Of a DNA stretch of 64,000 bases, positions 15,408-39,760 are shown one piece after another. This DNA is from Ascaris suum (lineage: Eukaryota; Nematoda; Chromadorea; Rhabditida; Ascarididae). Under the pieces are notes generated by a model. It was not told the origin of the DNA. It did no database searches and worked only from the letters and a program-made list of their open reading frames with translations. Within the stretch, counting starts at the first letter, position 1; each line of letters begins with the position of its first letter. The position numbers and the translations under genes were made by a program. The stretch is taken from positions 11,817,866-11,881,865 of the forward strand of contig CM024170.1 of the NCBI GenBank assembly GCA_013433145.1, written 5' to 3'.

Positions 15408-16858
15408 CGAAGAATCGTTGATGCGAGAAACTCTTCAATCTAAATGCGTCACCTCGATTCCTTCGATCGCTATTACGTTTTTACTACCTTACTCTACTCA
15501 GGTGTGATCTACTTTTTACTACGACGATATCATCGAGGCGTTATTGAATTCGATACTTCCTTTATTAAGTTTACCGTTGAAATTTTATTTCTTTCGTTTC
15601 CTTCTGCTTTAAGACCACAATTTCTAAATGATGGCTGTTCGATAAAATCAGTGGGCGTTTGTTTCTTTTTTTTTTTCATTTGCGAAAAGCGCTCCTTAAA
15701 CGAGCAACTGTGATCTCGGCCAGCAGCAATACTTCTTAGTTCCCCGACTTTGGATCTTGACTATAAGTGAATGCTCAACGGCTTCCTCCTATCCATCTTC
15801 CGATCTCTACTCTCGCTATGTCGAGCAATTTTTGAACAAATTTGCGTTGTTGAATATTCCCGAATTTACGCCTCTTATTAAAAGTGAAAGTTGTAAAGTA
15901 ATTGACAACTTATCACGGATTATTTTTTTTTGCGCAATAAAACAGAAAAACTTCTCAGTTAAAGTTGACAGGAATGACATTATTTTAATAAAGAAGTTGG
16001 GCTTGAATGAAAAAGCGTCGAATGGATAAAAAAATATGACCATTTTAGGGTATTTCTGCTTTAAAAGTTACTAAAATTTTAAATCTTTTTCATGTTTTTA
16101 TAACATCTGATTGCGAATTATTTCCAGAAAATTCAAGGATCTATGTCTGGCCCTCAGCAGGACGCCATTGATTACAGCATCCATGTGCTCACTCTATTGT
16201 TTTCATTCGATTGAGTGATATGAAATATGTCAGGACGAAGCAGAAAGATTTGATTGATTGCTGCGCCACGTTTTATTTGGCTTTTATGTTTTTAGAGGGT
16301 GGTCCAGTCTCTCTTTCAGTACTAACTTATAGAGAAGAAGAGGTTGAGCTATCGCTTTATGAGTTTGACTCTTTTTGTTTCATTGGAAAAATCATCTCTC
16401 AAAAGAAATAAACGGAAATGCAACAAGCATCATAAAACCATAGAGATTACATGCATGTGTGCATAATCTATAAAATCCAGCAGGAAAACTACAGGCACCT
16501 CTCAACGATCGGATCATCAAAAGTATTTTTGACCGTTCCATCTCCGACAATAGAATAGTCGACATTCGATTATGCGGGCGGTGTAATTTTCGACACCAGT
16601 AATTCAATAATTACTTGATAGCTGAACGAATCGCACAACAGACCGAAAATGAGTTGTTCACTAGGTTTTTCTGGATTAATTTCATGGTTGGTATGCGAAG
16701 AGTTTGTCAAAAACGCATATCATTGTCTATTTTATTCTGGCATTTCTTCATTCCATTTACGTGGAACAGGCGAATTGATTCAATGGGATGTGCAAAGCAT
16801 ATCGGTGTATTTTCTCCAGTGGAACATCAATTAAGGCGCATCGACAAAGTTTGAATTA
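15408..16858 (+). pseudogene. degenerate coding-like patch of unknown origin
   Basis: Several protein-like plus-strand stretches sit close together. One of about 31 codons runs from an acceptor at 15407 to a CAG|GTGTGA donor. One at about 15758-15900 contains SRYVEQFLNKF. One from a TTTCCAG acceptor near 16129 reads QGSMSGPQQDAIDYSIHVL and stops at about 16214, where an overlapping frame continues for about 65 codons to 16411. Another patch runs 16700-16858. They cannot all be joined in phase, and stops and shifts intervene, so a decayed gene or mobile element is more likely than a working gene. No family was recognised. Confidence 0.3.
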
Positions 16859-17299
16859 ATATCGTGTAAAACTTGTACAGTCGGACCAATTCGACCTGTA
16901 TATCTCTCTCCTGCCGGTTCAGTCAACAGTAATAGTCAATATCAGAAATTTTTTTGCATATATTAGCGGTCTAATCATTATTCGATGAAATGTCAATATT
17001 TGACGGTTGTAAATAAACAGGTGAAATTACTTCGATTACTCGAACTTTACAGCATACTTCTATAAACTTATTTCTGTATCAGTTATCCGTAGTTGATAAT
17101 GTGTCTTGTTTAGTTGTTAAAGAATTGATTATTGATAATATCAGCTTGTTTAATTAGTATATCGTTAAAATGAAAGAGTGAAGTGGTTGCAATGGTTCAA
17201 AGAAAAGAGAGAAGCGAAAGCAATTTCACGCCACCGCATCAACTCCATAACAAGCTCATGCATTTGCAATATGAGAGAGCCTATAATGGTCGATTGTGG

Positions 17300-17385
17300 A
17301 AAGTATGTGTTTGCTCGATGTGAGCTCTCTTATCCACGACGACCTAGCCGCTCGTAGACATTCTTCCAACTAAGCCATACGCTTC
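17300..17385 (-). ncRNA. tRNA-like relic (A box only)
   Basis: On the minus strand TGGCTTAGTTGG (17366-17377) fits the pol III A-box consensus exactly. The expected B box (GGTTCGANTCC) is absent; only a weak GTGG...TCAC stem remains where the T arm should be. This suggests a decayed tRNA gene or the head of a tRNA-derived SINE, not a functional tRNA. Confidence 0.3.
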
Positions 17386-18230
17386 TCTCATTTTTCGAAT
17401 CGCTTGCTCAAGCTAAAATCTTTTCTTCACTTCCTCATTTCTTTTAATTTTATCTGAAGTTTCTTGCACATATGTAAATTTGCATAGCATATTTGTTTCG
17501 TGTTCTCCGATGATAAAACAACTGATCTATTTCTTAGGAGATTAATGATTTGAATAAGCGTTATCAACACACAAAGAAAACTTATCGTCATTGTGCATCA
17601 ATTAAAAAAAAAAGTCGTGCAAACTTCAAACACTTCTAATCATAAGATCAAAAAGCCACTGAGAAAGGTGATTTCCAAACGTTTATGAATCCTTTGAATG
17701 GGAATTGACTTAGACAGGTAAATTGTTGCGTAAAATAGATAGTCTAGATTACATCTGACTATGGCTATGATATTGTTGGGGATGGCCGGAATCGGAATCG
17801 GGATCGGTTTTTAATCATGTCCAAGAGTATCGAATTGAATATTAGAACTTCAGCGTTACAGTTATCTTAAACTTTTAAGACCTAATAATAAATCCATTGT
17901 GAATATAAACTCATGTAAATAAAAAGTAGTGTTCTATAAAAATAATATACTTTATAAATAGTAAAATTTGCTGAAATTTTTCTTCCACCAACCAAATAAC
18001 AATTGAAAATCACGAAATATTGTTACAAATACTGTTGAAATGTCTAGGTGTTTTTTCCTATTTCTATGGATTACTTTAGCATAAAAGAGACGATGAAAAT
18101 GCCATAGTTTATGGAAGATAGTCTTTAGTAACATTGTTTTCTCAAAAGAAATATTTAGAAGGCTGAGAAATATTGTATAAAAGATATTACATCACAATAT
18201 TCTACTTTTCGCTCATATAATATATTGCAG

Positions 18231-29712
<11,482 letters not shown>

Positions 29713-30146
29713 ATCTCGATACGAAATTCTTCACCATCTACTATGACCTTCTTCGTAAATTCAACGAGAAAATTATACGACCATATGAAGTGGGAACACG
29801 AAAAGATATCTCTCCAATGAATTCAAACTATTCAACTGAGATTGTTCAATGTTAGCAGCAAATATTGTATGGAACGCATCCGCCAAATTCACGAGTGAAA
29901 ACTATTTCCTTCATTCATTCTTTCTTTCGTTCTCTAAAAATCAAGTTGTTTTGTTTTTTCAAGAATCAACCTGATGTTCATACAGGTAGAATTTTTTGCA
30001 ATGATATAAATTTCTATTTCCCAGGTAAATGCTAATAATTTTTTTTTTGCATCTGACAAAGTAATTCATTTCTAAATTTTATTTAAAATGAGAACTTTTT
30101 CGTATAAAGAAAAAAAAACAATTCTTGTTATATTTATTCGACCTCA

Positions 30147-30152
30147 AATAAA
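30147..30152 (+). promoter_or_regulatory. candidate polyadenylation signal of the reductase gene
   Basis: AATAAA 435 bp after the TAA at 29710-29712 is the first canonical hexamer noticed downstream. It suggests a 3' UTR of about 450 bp. Confidence 0.4.
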
Positions 30153-30333
30153 ACACTTGATTCTACACTTTTTTTTTCTAATATAATAAAAAAAAATCTT
30201 CAACTCGTGAGTTTTTATTCAATTAGTTTATTCAACTACATAATAGAAGATATGATGAACAACAATTTTATCATAACAAAGAAATTTCTTATCACTGATT
30301 AAAACCGCTTATGAAAGGGATAATTCTCTATAG

Positions 30334-33300
30334 TGCAAGTATTGTTGCTGGTGTCTAGTGCAATTCCCATGGGTAGAATCTTTCGCAAACTTGAAGCATA
30401 CCTTTTTTGTCACATCATATCCTTCCGATGAAATGCAATACGCAGGTAACTTTTTTCATAGGGAGACTAGAGATTGTTTTTCGGTGTACTTTCTCGTATC
30501 AATTATTTCTCTACCATTTTCCGCTGGAAATGTTCTCCATCATTTGAGATTTTCAATATTTTATTGCGTTTCCTTATATATCCTCCCATGCGTTCATCAA
30601 CACTCAATTTATGCTGCTCGCCAGGCATACGATGAACTTATTGCCTAGAAGACCATCTTATACCATTCATTTTCCTTAATAATCAGTGCCATTCTCGAAT
30701 GAGTCAAACTTGGATATTCGCCGAATTCTATGCTCATCGAATTGCTCCATTCATTGCGATAATTAATTGTTCGTCAAATATATCTTCTTAACGAAACGTT
30801 GTGAATTTATTCTTGTTGAAAAATTGCAATTAAAATTATTGATGATTTCTATTGATTGTTAATTCACAATATTATTATCATATTTTAACAGCACATGAAA
30901 AAAGATAATTAATTTCTTTAAGCTAATTTCTTTTTTTTTTTCTGCATATGCAATAATTCTCCTTTTTTTTATTACTATATGTGTCATATTGATAGAAATC
31001 CTTTTTATTTTTTTTTGTGTTGAAAAAAAAAGCCAAAAACATTCTAGAGACATGAATTTTTTTAACAATACATCCTATAGGGAAATTTTTTTTTACAATT
31101 ATCTTGTCGTGATGCTTCCCTTATCCCTTTATTTCCCCCATTTCACCTCACCATTTTATATCTAATGTTCCATTTTCACTTACGAAGAAAATAATACGAT
31201 GAGAAAACGATTTTCTTCTCTCGGACGGTATTTTTCTTCTCAACTTTGGATGTGTTTGGACGCTAAAGCTGTTACTGTCATTTATTAGTCTCCACCCCTC
31301 CCTTCTCTTTCTTTTTTCGAAGATGTTTAGCTATTGCCATTGCATTTGTTTCCTTCTTTAAATCGCCGTTCAAATCTAATGGTACTAATTACTTCGTAAA
31401 AGCATAGTAATATGTAAGAGGTAAGCGTTCCTATATAAAGATTACCAGTGGGTAATTTCATTACCTGAAAGCGTTATAAGCACTTTGCTAAGTGCAGCCT
31501 TAATGAAATATTTATTGACCGTTACTTCATTAAGGGTAGGTTTTATTCCAATATTAATTCACTCAATATTTTTTAGTTACAATGAAACACTGGTCGCTGC
31601 AAGAAGTTTTTTTTTTTCAATCACGAAAAAGAGCTTATGTGAGGAAATAGTTTTCATAAACGCAGAAGAGAACTATGGTCGATGAAAGAATAAACAATTT
31701 TCTTTGAAAATTAAAAAAAAAAGTGACATGAAAGTTGTAAAATACGAAATTGGTTTGGATGAATTCAAGTGAAATTTAAAAATATGAAGATTTATTTTAT
31801 ATGAAGCTCTTAAATGTTAGCATATTCTACACACTTCGCACTTTGGATTGAACTGTTTATTTGAAAGTTGATAACCAGCCGCGTTTTTTTTTTTGAGGGG
31901 AGGGGGTGAGGGTGGAGTGGAGGGGGAGAGTGGAAATCTGTCGATCCTAAATAAAAATTTTTTTTCTGCATTGTTTTAGCGTATTCATAAAACACTGCGT
32001 TAATTTCATAGCTAAAAATAGCGTATCCATCTACATAAGTGGTTTACTCGTTACAATATGCACAAATACTTGACAGATATAATCTTGGTAATTCATTGCG
32101 CCAATTCGAGTTCATTCACACCTTCTCTCTCTATGACTCTATGGTGCAAGTATAGCCATTAAGAAAGAGGGACAGAGAGAGAAAATGAGAGAGAATTTTG
32201 TGCATTGATATTCGTCAAAGTTGATTCCCTTGTTATCGCAATTTCTGAATCGCTAAACGACAATTATACAGGGGACAATAAATTCCAATAATTCTATTTT
32301 CATATTTTTCGTTACTTTAGTGAGTGTTTTTGATTATTGACCATGGCAATAGTTCTATGGATTGGAAGGAAACGTTCCCCATTGAAAAAAATTATTTGTT
32401 TTGTAATTCAATACTCTCTATATGCAATTGTACATATTCTATGCTAACGATCGATGACTAGAAGAATTGTACGTAAGCATAGATTATAATCATCACTAGA
32501 CTCGATTTACCTCAAGGGGAAAATATTATACGTTTGTGCAAAAAAAAAAAAAAAAAACCCGCTCATATTTCATTGATCATTGATCAATACCTCATTTTAA
32601 ACTTGCTCTCAGCAAAATTCCCTTCCCTTGTGGCAATGGGCGTATTTCAGAACCGTCTGATCAAGAATTTCTTCTTGTTCTATTTTCGTTTGATAGGCAT
32701 ATAAACGTTGCCTTTCACGCTATTCAACGTCGATCTCTCATTGAATGTATTGTATATGGATGATGTTTGAGCCTGTAAACGTCCTTCAAAATTTACGCTC
32801 GTTGGCAAAACAATACTCTCTCCAAAATCTTGCTGGTGTTCAGCTAGAAATTGCCGCCACTCTAATCCATCGTTGGAATGTTGCACCAGATATGATTGTA
32901 GTGGAATCATCGATTCAGGAGAATACATTCAATTTTGTTCTCTATGCTTTCTGTGGTATTGAAAAAGATGATATGCTAGTTGATTTTGTGGTTAGTTTAT
33001 TTCAATGTTCTTGGTTGTTAATTTGAGCTACGTAATAGTTTGAAAAGAGCTACGATATTAACGCCTATATATCAATATAGGAAATTTATGCTGCAAACTT
33101 TATTCTATATTTTATATATCTGTAATATTTTATTTGTTTAGATCTAAGGTAGAGAAGTTTATACGATTTCTATCTGTAATAATCTCCACTTCTGTTTGCT
33201 ATCCATGAATTGTTTTATATTCAATTTAAGTGCGTTTGTTATCTTTTTTTTTTGTGAGGGAGGGGGGGGGGGTTAAATTCACTTATTGCAAAAGAAAGCT

Positions 33301-34221
33301 TCTGAAATTTGTTATTATCTATTCACCTTACCTTATAGTAAGTTAATTTGCAATCGAAGTAAAAACGATGAGTTTCTAAAATTTATTGTTATCTAATTCG
33401 CTTCACCTTATAATTACCTAATTTTTAGGTCGAGGTAAAAATGATGCAGATGCATTTCTCTTGTTTTTTTTTTTCTCGGAACGGAAAATTTATTACTTTT
33501 CAGCTAACGTTCAATGCAGTTAACTTACTCATGAATCTCCTCGACGCCACAACACTTTGGAACACTAAATGGTTTCTTTATGGATCACCCTATTCTGAAA
33601 CGAGCGAAATTGATCATAAAGTAAGGAATGTTCACTTCTCTATTAAATAAGAAATACGATCATGAGAGATCATAATATTTGTTGAGATGTGTTAGTTTGT
33701 GGATTATGATAATTTCCGGGTATGTTATCGAAAATCCCCACAGATTTTGATGAAATAACCAATTTTACGAATTATATAAATAAAATAACTGCCAAAATAA
33801 TCAAAAGAAATATTTTATATAGTAGGGATGGTTGCTGAGCAAGATGGATAGCGATTCGACTTTGAAAAAAATTTTTTCTCGCTCATGTGAAAGTGCTACT
33901 AGTGTATGCACACCTGCCACCCCCATTAGCATTCTTATATATATGTCCATATGGCTATTACCTCTGCGTTAGACATACCTAATGAGAACGACTTATTCTT
34001 TTCAACGACGGGCGCTTAAAAAGTTGCATCAACTTATACAAAGAGGAACTGCTAGATTTAGTGCTTTTTTTTTTCAGAATGCGGTCACAAATTCATCGTT
34101 GAAGGAATCGAAATTGGAACGTTGCAAGCTTTGCAATGTTGCAATTACATCGTTGATATTGCATTTGGAATCGAAACATAGTGAAAGGTTTGCACGTTTA
34201 CCTAGATGGATGCTCGAATAG
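30334..34221 (+). CDS. unrecognised protein with C-terminal zinc-finger-like motif (5' incomplete)
   Basis: I do not recognise this gene. Proposed exons: 30334 (or 30359)-30445, 32651-32751, 32844-32990, 33504-33620 and 34078-34221, with matching phases (1, 0, 0, 0) and standard splice sites (for example GCAG|GTAACT, TATTTCAG|A, TTTTTTTTCAG|A). The product, at least about 200 residues, reads as a folded, mostly helical protein in the middle (LEIAATLIHRWNVAPDMIVV; NAVNLLMNLLDATTLW). It ends with ERCKLCNVAITSLILH and then ESKH: Cys-x2-Cys-x9-His-x4-His, close to C2H2 or BED-type zinc fingers. No in-frame Met opens the first exon, so a 5' exon is missing. The minus strand is also partly open across 32680-32928, which weakens a decision from ORF length alone; the multi-exon phase agreement favours the plus strand. 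Confidence 0.6.
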
Positions 34222-37200
34222 TTCTGCAAATTTGACCTAACATTATATTAATAGTACCTGCAAACTATGTTGCCAAAATTTAACAGTATTTATAATCATA
34301 TCATCATCATTGCAATTACAATATATTGCAAAATATTCTAGAAAACTGTCACTGCTGTTATTAATGAACGAAATTGTTGCTATCTCCTTCCACTTAATTA
34401 TTGTTAGTTTCGTCGATGCATGGTGCAGCATTGTAAGGATTTTGCAAGCAACGCTGATGAAAATTGCCCCCTTGTAAAACTCATAAGAAATTTGCGCAAA
34501 TCCTACACTCACTAACCTTGTCTGATTGATACCGAACAGCCATAAAACTATATTTCGGCATTTCACTTTTATTTATTTCCATTGTCGATGACAAAATTTT
34601 TTTATTGTATATATGAGTTTTCGTCATTCCGTTTATTTTTATTTTCTTTATTATACATTTAATCAATTCATTGCTTCGTTTCTGATGCAATTCAATTTGG
34701 CCTATTTGCAAAAAAAAAAAAAGATAAATATATTGATATTAAAATTGGGGGAGATGGAATAATTTCCGGTTTTTGAAAGTAGTCATCAATTACAATAAAT
34801 TGATCGTAATTTTTTTTTTCGATGATTCATTTTAACAGCGATTTGAAAGTTCGATGCGAAATGATGCAATAAAATGAGAGGAATTGAACCGGTTTACTGG
34901 TGATTTTCGCTATTATTTAAGTGCAATTGTCTACTTTTAAATATCAACGATATGAAAACAGCATTATTTAGTGCACTTTCTAGCATATCAATTGAGAATT
35001 GTAAATTATTCTCGAGTGAAATTTTTTTTCAACGATTATTCAAATTATGTTTCACGATTTCTTTGATTATTTTATTGAGTTCATTCCTTGTTGCAATATT
35101 TTTCTTGTTATATTTATTCTTTGATGATGGTGTCTACAATGACATTTTTTTTTGCATATTTATATTTATTATTGAATGAAAGATTCATTTATTTATATTT
35201 TGTGTTAATATTACGAAGACCTTACTCATATGCAAATTAAGTATTTTGATCACGGATAGAGTATCGAAACAAATCAAGTCTAAAATATTCGACTCAATAT
35301 TTCTTTAGATGGAGCAAAAATGCTCTTTTGATATTGCATAAAATGAAGTACAAATGAGCAATAAAAGTGCAAATGGCATTGTAAAATAGTGTCGAAACAT
35401 TTCTTTTTGAACGTTAAATGCAATTCAGCTTTAATACGGATAGTGATATTTACAACGAAATTATAAGTGCGTATTGCAGAAAATTATTTCAGAGAAAAGC
35501 GACTCTTTTGTTGAGTTAACGCGAGTTTATTGTTGAAAGCTTGAATTAGAGTGCGAATTATGTGAGTAGCAAATTCCTCAAGCTGATGAACTACAGTGAT
35601 ACTTGTATCTGCAGGTATGTTGAATACCTGTAATGAAAATCAGCCTAAAATTAGCAAAAAAAAAAAGAGATGAATGTGCACAATATTACTCTAGCTACTC
35701 GCATAAACCTATAAAAAATTCGTTTATTATGTAAGTTTATCGATGTAAACAAGAAATCCGCGGATGTGGAATGCATATAAATTTTTCCCGAGTTACAAAT
35801 TTCTCTCATTATCTCCAAAATTGAAAGATCCACATAAAAAAGTAATGAAGAAACGGTCACGGTATGTAGTATATTCTAGTCATTGAATTTCTTTTTTCTA
35901 GCTTCTGCGGTTTCCAACTTAAAAATATCGGGCAAATAGAGACATAGATAATTACATACACACAGGTAAGGTGGTCGACCCGACAGGCGGTAAAAATTGC
36001 AAAAATGGTTAACACGTATGGAAGGGTTCCATTAAAGCTGAGGCGATATTCATCTATTTTGCACATTTCACCTGGCGAACTAGCTTTATAAAGTATGAGT
36101 AAATAATGAAATCTATGCGAGAATGTTTTTGCATTTCATTTGATGAGTCCCTAAAATCTCTGAAAGAGGGATTTTTCTATGAGGAAACTCATTGAATGTG
36201 CTATCTGACAGCGTGCAAGATAGTATGCAAATTTTTAGCATCATTAACTATCTCTAAATAGTTTACAAGTTAATGGACCAACATGAAAACTGGAAGCGTT
36301 GGGAATTGTAATCAAATTATAGCCGACGTATAGTGTACACTATGATGTGCATAACGTTACGGTTTCCCGAGTATTTCCCCAGGGGAAATTATTCATTTGC
36401 ACATATATTAGCGGGTGCAAAATAGCGCGGCGATGCGTTTTGCGAAAATGCAATGATAAACACATCAAATGGTGAACGTATAAAGTATATGTCATAATGC
36501 AAATATTTTAAAATTTTCTTTTCATTTTCTTCGTCATTTTTGCTTTTTCAAGTTCAATTTGAACTTTATGAGAGTGAAACAATGCTTCACACATTGATAA
36601 GCAACAATTTAGAAAAAGGTGAACTATTATAATGTTGATGAAAATCACCTGATTCTTCTCTTTGTTACGGTGATAATCAGGCAAACAATGTGTCGATAGT
36701 GGATAATACCTAAAAATGTTGTTCAGCTCTATTTGCATACTTCATCGATCCACACAATCATCGACTGATACATAATCCTCCACTTGGATCATTTATCTTC
36801 ATTCCCATATCACAGATATCATTGACAAAACACTTCAGTTGCAATCTAACAATACTTGCACGTGTAAATAAAAAGAGAATGAGACAAACGTTCTATTCGA
36901 TATGATTGCCATTCATAGTAAAAACGCAACAAATGGCAGCGTGCAGAATATTAGCACCTCCTTATGTACGTTGCTAGGTGAGAAATGTAACTGCTCACGC
37001 AAATACACAAAACTGATTAAAAATCATCGATAAGGCAAGTGCAACAACCATAGTGCCTGCTTTGCGCTCTGATGCCATCGAGATAATCTTAACTACGGCT
37101 ACACCGGGGGCATTTAGCTTGACCTTAGGATCGTGACCTAAACCTTGTTTTATTTCATGATTTGTTTTTCTCTTTCACTCAGTGTCTATTTTCTTGTGAG

Positions 37201-37903
37201 TAACCGTAGAAGATATCAATATTAACAAATATATAAGCACCTAAAGAAAACAAAAATGTCGTTTTATTTTATCAACCCTTATATAATCCATTGTATAAAT
37301 TTGCCGTTAAATAATTTTTTATTAAATAGCCTGATTTCATATTTATGGTACTAAATTACCATAATGAATGAGGAAAAAATCGATCAAGAAGAAAGACGAA
37401 AATTGCTCATGAGAACGAAATGAAAAACACTTTTGTTTTGCCAGAAATTACTTCACTTGAAATTATGCATCAAAAAGCCTATTGATAAATGCAATTTGTA
37501 TCTCATTTTATTATGCATTCTTTACAACTATTATACTTCATTGGCAAATTTTAAAATACATGCGACGAGTAAATTTGAACAAGAATTTAAGCGCATCATT
37601 CTAAGAAGAAATTTGCATCTCTCTTTGTATGTACAATTATAGAGCAGTTTAATGTAAACGAATGCGTTCCTATTAGAGTAAATAAAATTGATGCATTAGT
37701 TTATAGATTTTTATTGATGTATTTTTCACTATATAACTTCTTTTATTTGTATAAATTGGTGCTTACTGCATGGTGCTTATTGCAGCGTAAAAATATACCA
37801 GTTACATGGAGTGCAAACATATTTGTATGAATATATTTGCAGTCCACGTAAATATGAGGAAATTCTGCATAGCTGTATAAGAGATCATTAGCTCTCACGT
37901 AGA
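34222..37903. other. AT-rich intergenic region
   Basis: No supported gene. A hydrophobic 75-codon frame at 34952-35179 begins with ATG but is typical of chance ORFs in T-rich DNA. AATAAA near 34867 could serve the gene ending at 34221. Confidence 0.45.
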
Positions 37904-38398
37904 ATGTCATTCTGCCGTGCTTGGCTCCGTTCCAAGATCTCCATTATTCAGGTCGCCATTAAAGCAATAGATTTAGTGAGTTATTTTCACATCCTTGCAA
38001 TTATTTGACTTTGTTGTATTGTCACAACGTTTCGCCTTAGTTGATAAAAATTGTATAGGCATTGAAGCTGCTCCAGTTATTAAACAATTGTGCATATATT
38101 GATGTACCAGCTGATCTTCAACCATCCGCCTTATTGCTTACAGCCCTCTGTCAGCACGAACCTCGACGGCACCTTTTAAGCTTCTTGTTGCCAAAAAAAC
38201 CCTATGGTATCGTATTGTCCGAGGTTTATGTCCCCAGGTTTCTACACCATAAAATGTCCCCAGGTTTATTTAATGCAGCCGAAAATATTACTTGTGTTAG
38301 GGTCGCTAGAAAGTATCGTTGGGAAAGCAGCTCTTTATGCGAGTAATCCATTTTTCTCAAATCTTGCTACCTGTGTATCCAAGTATCTCCATTATTAA
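37904..38398 (+). CDS. small orphan gene, three exons, about 123 residues
   Basis: Not recognised. Exons 37904-37975 (ATG just after a CGTAG acceptor, consistent with trans-splicing; donor TTA|GTGAGT), 38059-38223 and 38264-38398, all in phase 0. The protein starts MSFCRAWLRSKISI, has a helical hydrophobic middle (ALKLLQLLNNCAYIDVPADL) and a second hydrophobic region (PKILLVLGSLESIVG), with no clear motif. The second intron, 38224-38263, is only 40 nt. If it is retained, the frame instead ends at TAA near 38343-38345 with a different C-terminus. The gene could be longer, with exons beyond the TA array downstream. Coding status rests on splice signals, phase agreement and composition only. Confidence 0.45.
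38224..38263 (+). other. putative 40-nt intron bounded by direct repeats
   Basis: The sequence starts GTTTATGTCCCCAG and ends TGTCCCCAG before GTTTAT. TGTCCCCAGGTTT occurs twice, 26 bp apart, across the intron and its 3' border. Removal joins LSE to VYLMQPK and opens 44 more codons. Confidence 0.45.
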
Positions 38399-38417
38399 TA
38401 TAATACAAATAATTTTG

Positions 38418-38418
<1 letters not shown>

Positions 38419-38502
<84 letters not shown>
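38419..38502. repeat. (TA)n microsatellite, about 84 bp
   Basis: Uninterrupted TA repeat 20 bp after the stop codon of the small orphan gene. Confidence 0.97.
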
Positions 38503-38505
<3 letters not shown>

Positions 38506-39389
38506 CACTCCGTTGCTAGTTTAACAGTAATATTTTGGAACATTAAAATAATTAATTTTATTGAACATTTTCGTTCTCAGCATTGTTGCTGATCTCAGGT
38601 ACTGATTGATTGGAATCGCCGATCATATATTCGTTATCACACATTCTTTAAGAACTATTTTTACACATTCTTATTTATTAAAATAATCAGCTGATTGAAA
38701 TATGCCTCAATAATTCAACTTAAATTTTTGCTTAAATATTTTTCAAATAGCTGCTTCTTTGCTGTCATTACTAAACTTTTCGCATTCTTACGAATATCGC
38801 TTACAATAGAAAATACACATAAATACATGAGAAAGATGGCGTTAATTTACTCGTTTGAAGAGTTGTAAATATAAGTAAATATAGCGTGTTCTAAAGAAAT
38901 TGCTAGAAGCGGAAATACCTCCCTACCACTCCCCCTCCCCCACAATCCCACCTTCGTTTAATATTTCTTCCCCTTAACTTTATCCGATCCGTAAAAAATT
39001 TCAATTCTCATTGATTCAATTCTTCTAAATAAATTTGTTGTTTCATTTTAATTACTAGGGTTTAATTTTTGAAACGTTTTATGACTATCGCTTCTTTATC
39101 GTTATCATTGCGCCTTTTTTCCCTCTTATCATTATGTGACATTCTAATTCAACGTATATGCACCTCGCTTTGTTGATAAGAATAATGATGTTTAGTCATT
39201 CATTCAAAACGAAACATAAGGGCATCGATCTGTTTTGAATATCTGAGCGAATAACGCCTTGTAATACTTCTCTAACACTGTAAAGGTCTCGGGTCCCTGT
39301 TTTTGCCCTCTATCCTTATTTTGTCCCTGAAGGATTTGCAGATTCCTTTTCTCTCATGGCTCGATCAGATGCTATGTAATCTTGCAGCA

Positions 39390-39760
39390 AGATAAGAGAT
39401 TAAAGCTTTTGTTAAACCTTCGAAAAATCAACATCAGCTAGGCGAAGGGGGTAACACGATAACAGGAGGAAGTCGCTCCGACAGCATTGACCTGAATACC
39501 TGCCACATCCGCCCCATCGAGCAGAGGGCACTCATCGTGCCCGAGCACGTTCGCGGCTGGAGAGCGCACCGCCACAGTGCGAACCGACACTCGCAAGGAC
39601 GACACCTCATGTTAAGTGGTAGAAGCACATTCATGTCGTGTAAGCTAACCCGCTGTTCTTTTATACGCATCGACCTTAGCTCAAGGCATTTGCAAAGGGT
39701 TTCCTCTGTCCTATGATAACTACTTCTCTGCTGTGAACAAAAACAGTTGAAATACATTCT
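39390..39760. other. GC-rich segment open in several frames on both strands
   Basis: Roughly 300 bp with strongly raised G+C. On the plus strand a frame of about 105 codons is open from about 39392 to 39712; on the minus strand a 107-codon frame (39434-39757, Cys-rich) is open, and another frame also reads long. No start codon, splice site or motif separates them. It is probably an inserted fragment of an element or a chance effect of GC-rich composition. Confidence 0.35.

Noticed and set aside
30309..30452. Minus-strand coding-like stretch (contains GYDVTKKVCFKFAKDS)
   Set aside because: No acceptable acceptor opens it in frame, whereas the plus strand has a strong GCAG|GTAACT donor and joins the next exon in phase.
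32680..32928. 82-codon minus-strand ORF
   Set aside because: It overlaps two plus-strand exons that chain in phase with three more exons; a stop codon sits immediately before its Met and no splice partner was found.
34952..35179. Hydrophobic 75-codon plus-strand ORF
   Set aside because: Phe/Leu/Ile-rich frames are expected by chance in T-rich DNA; there is no other support.
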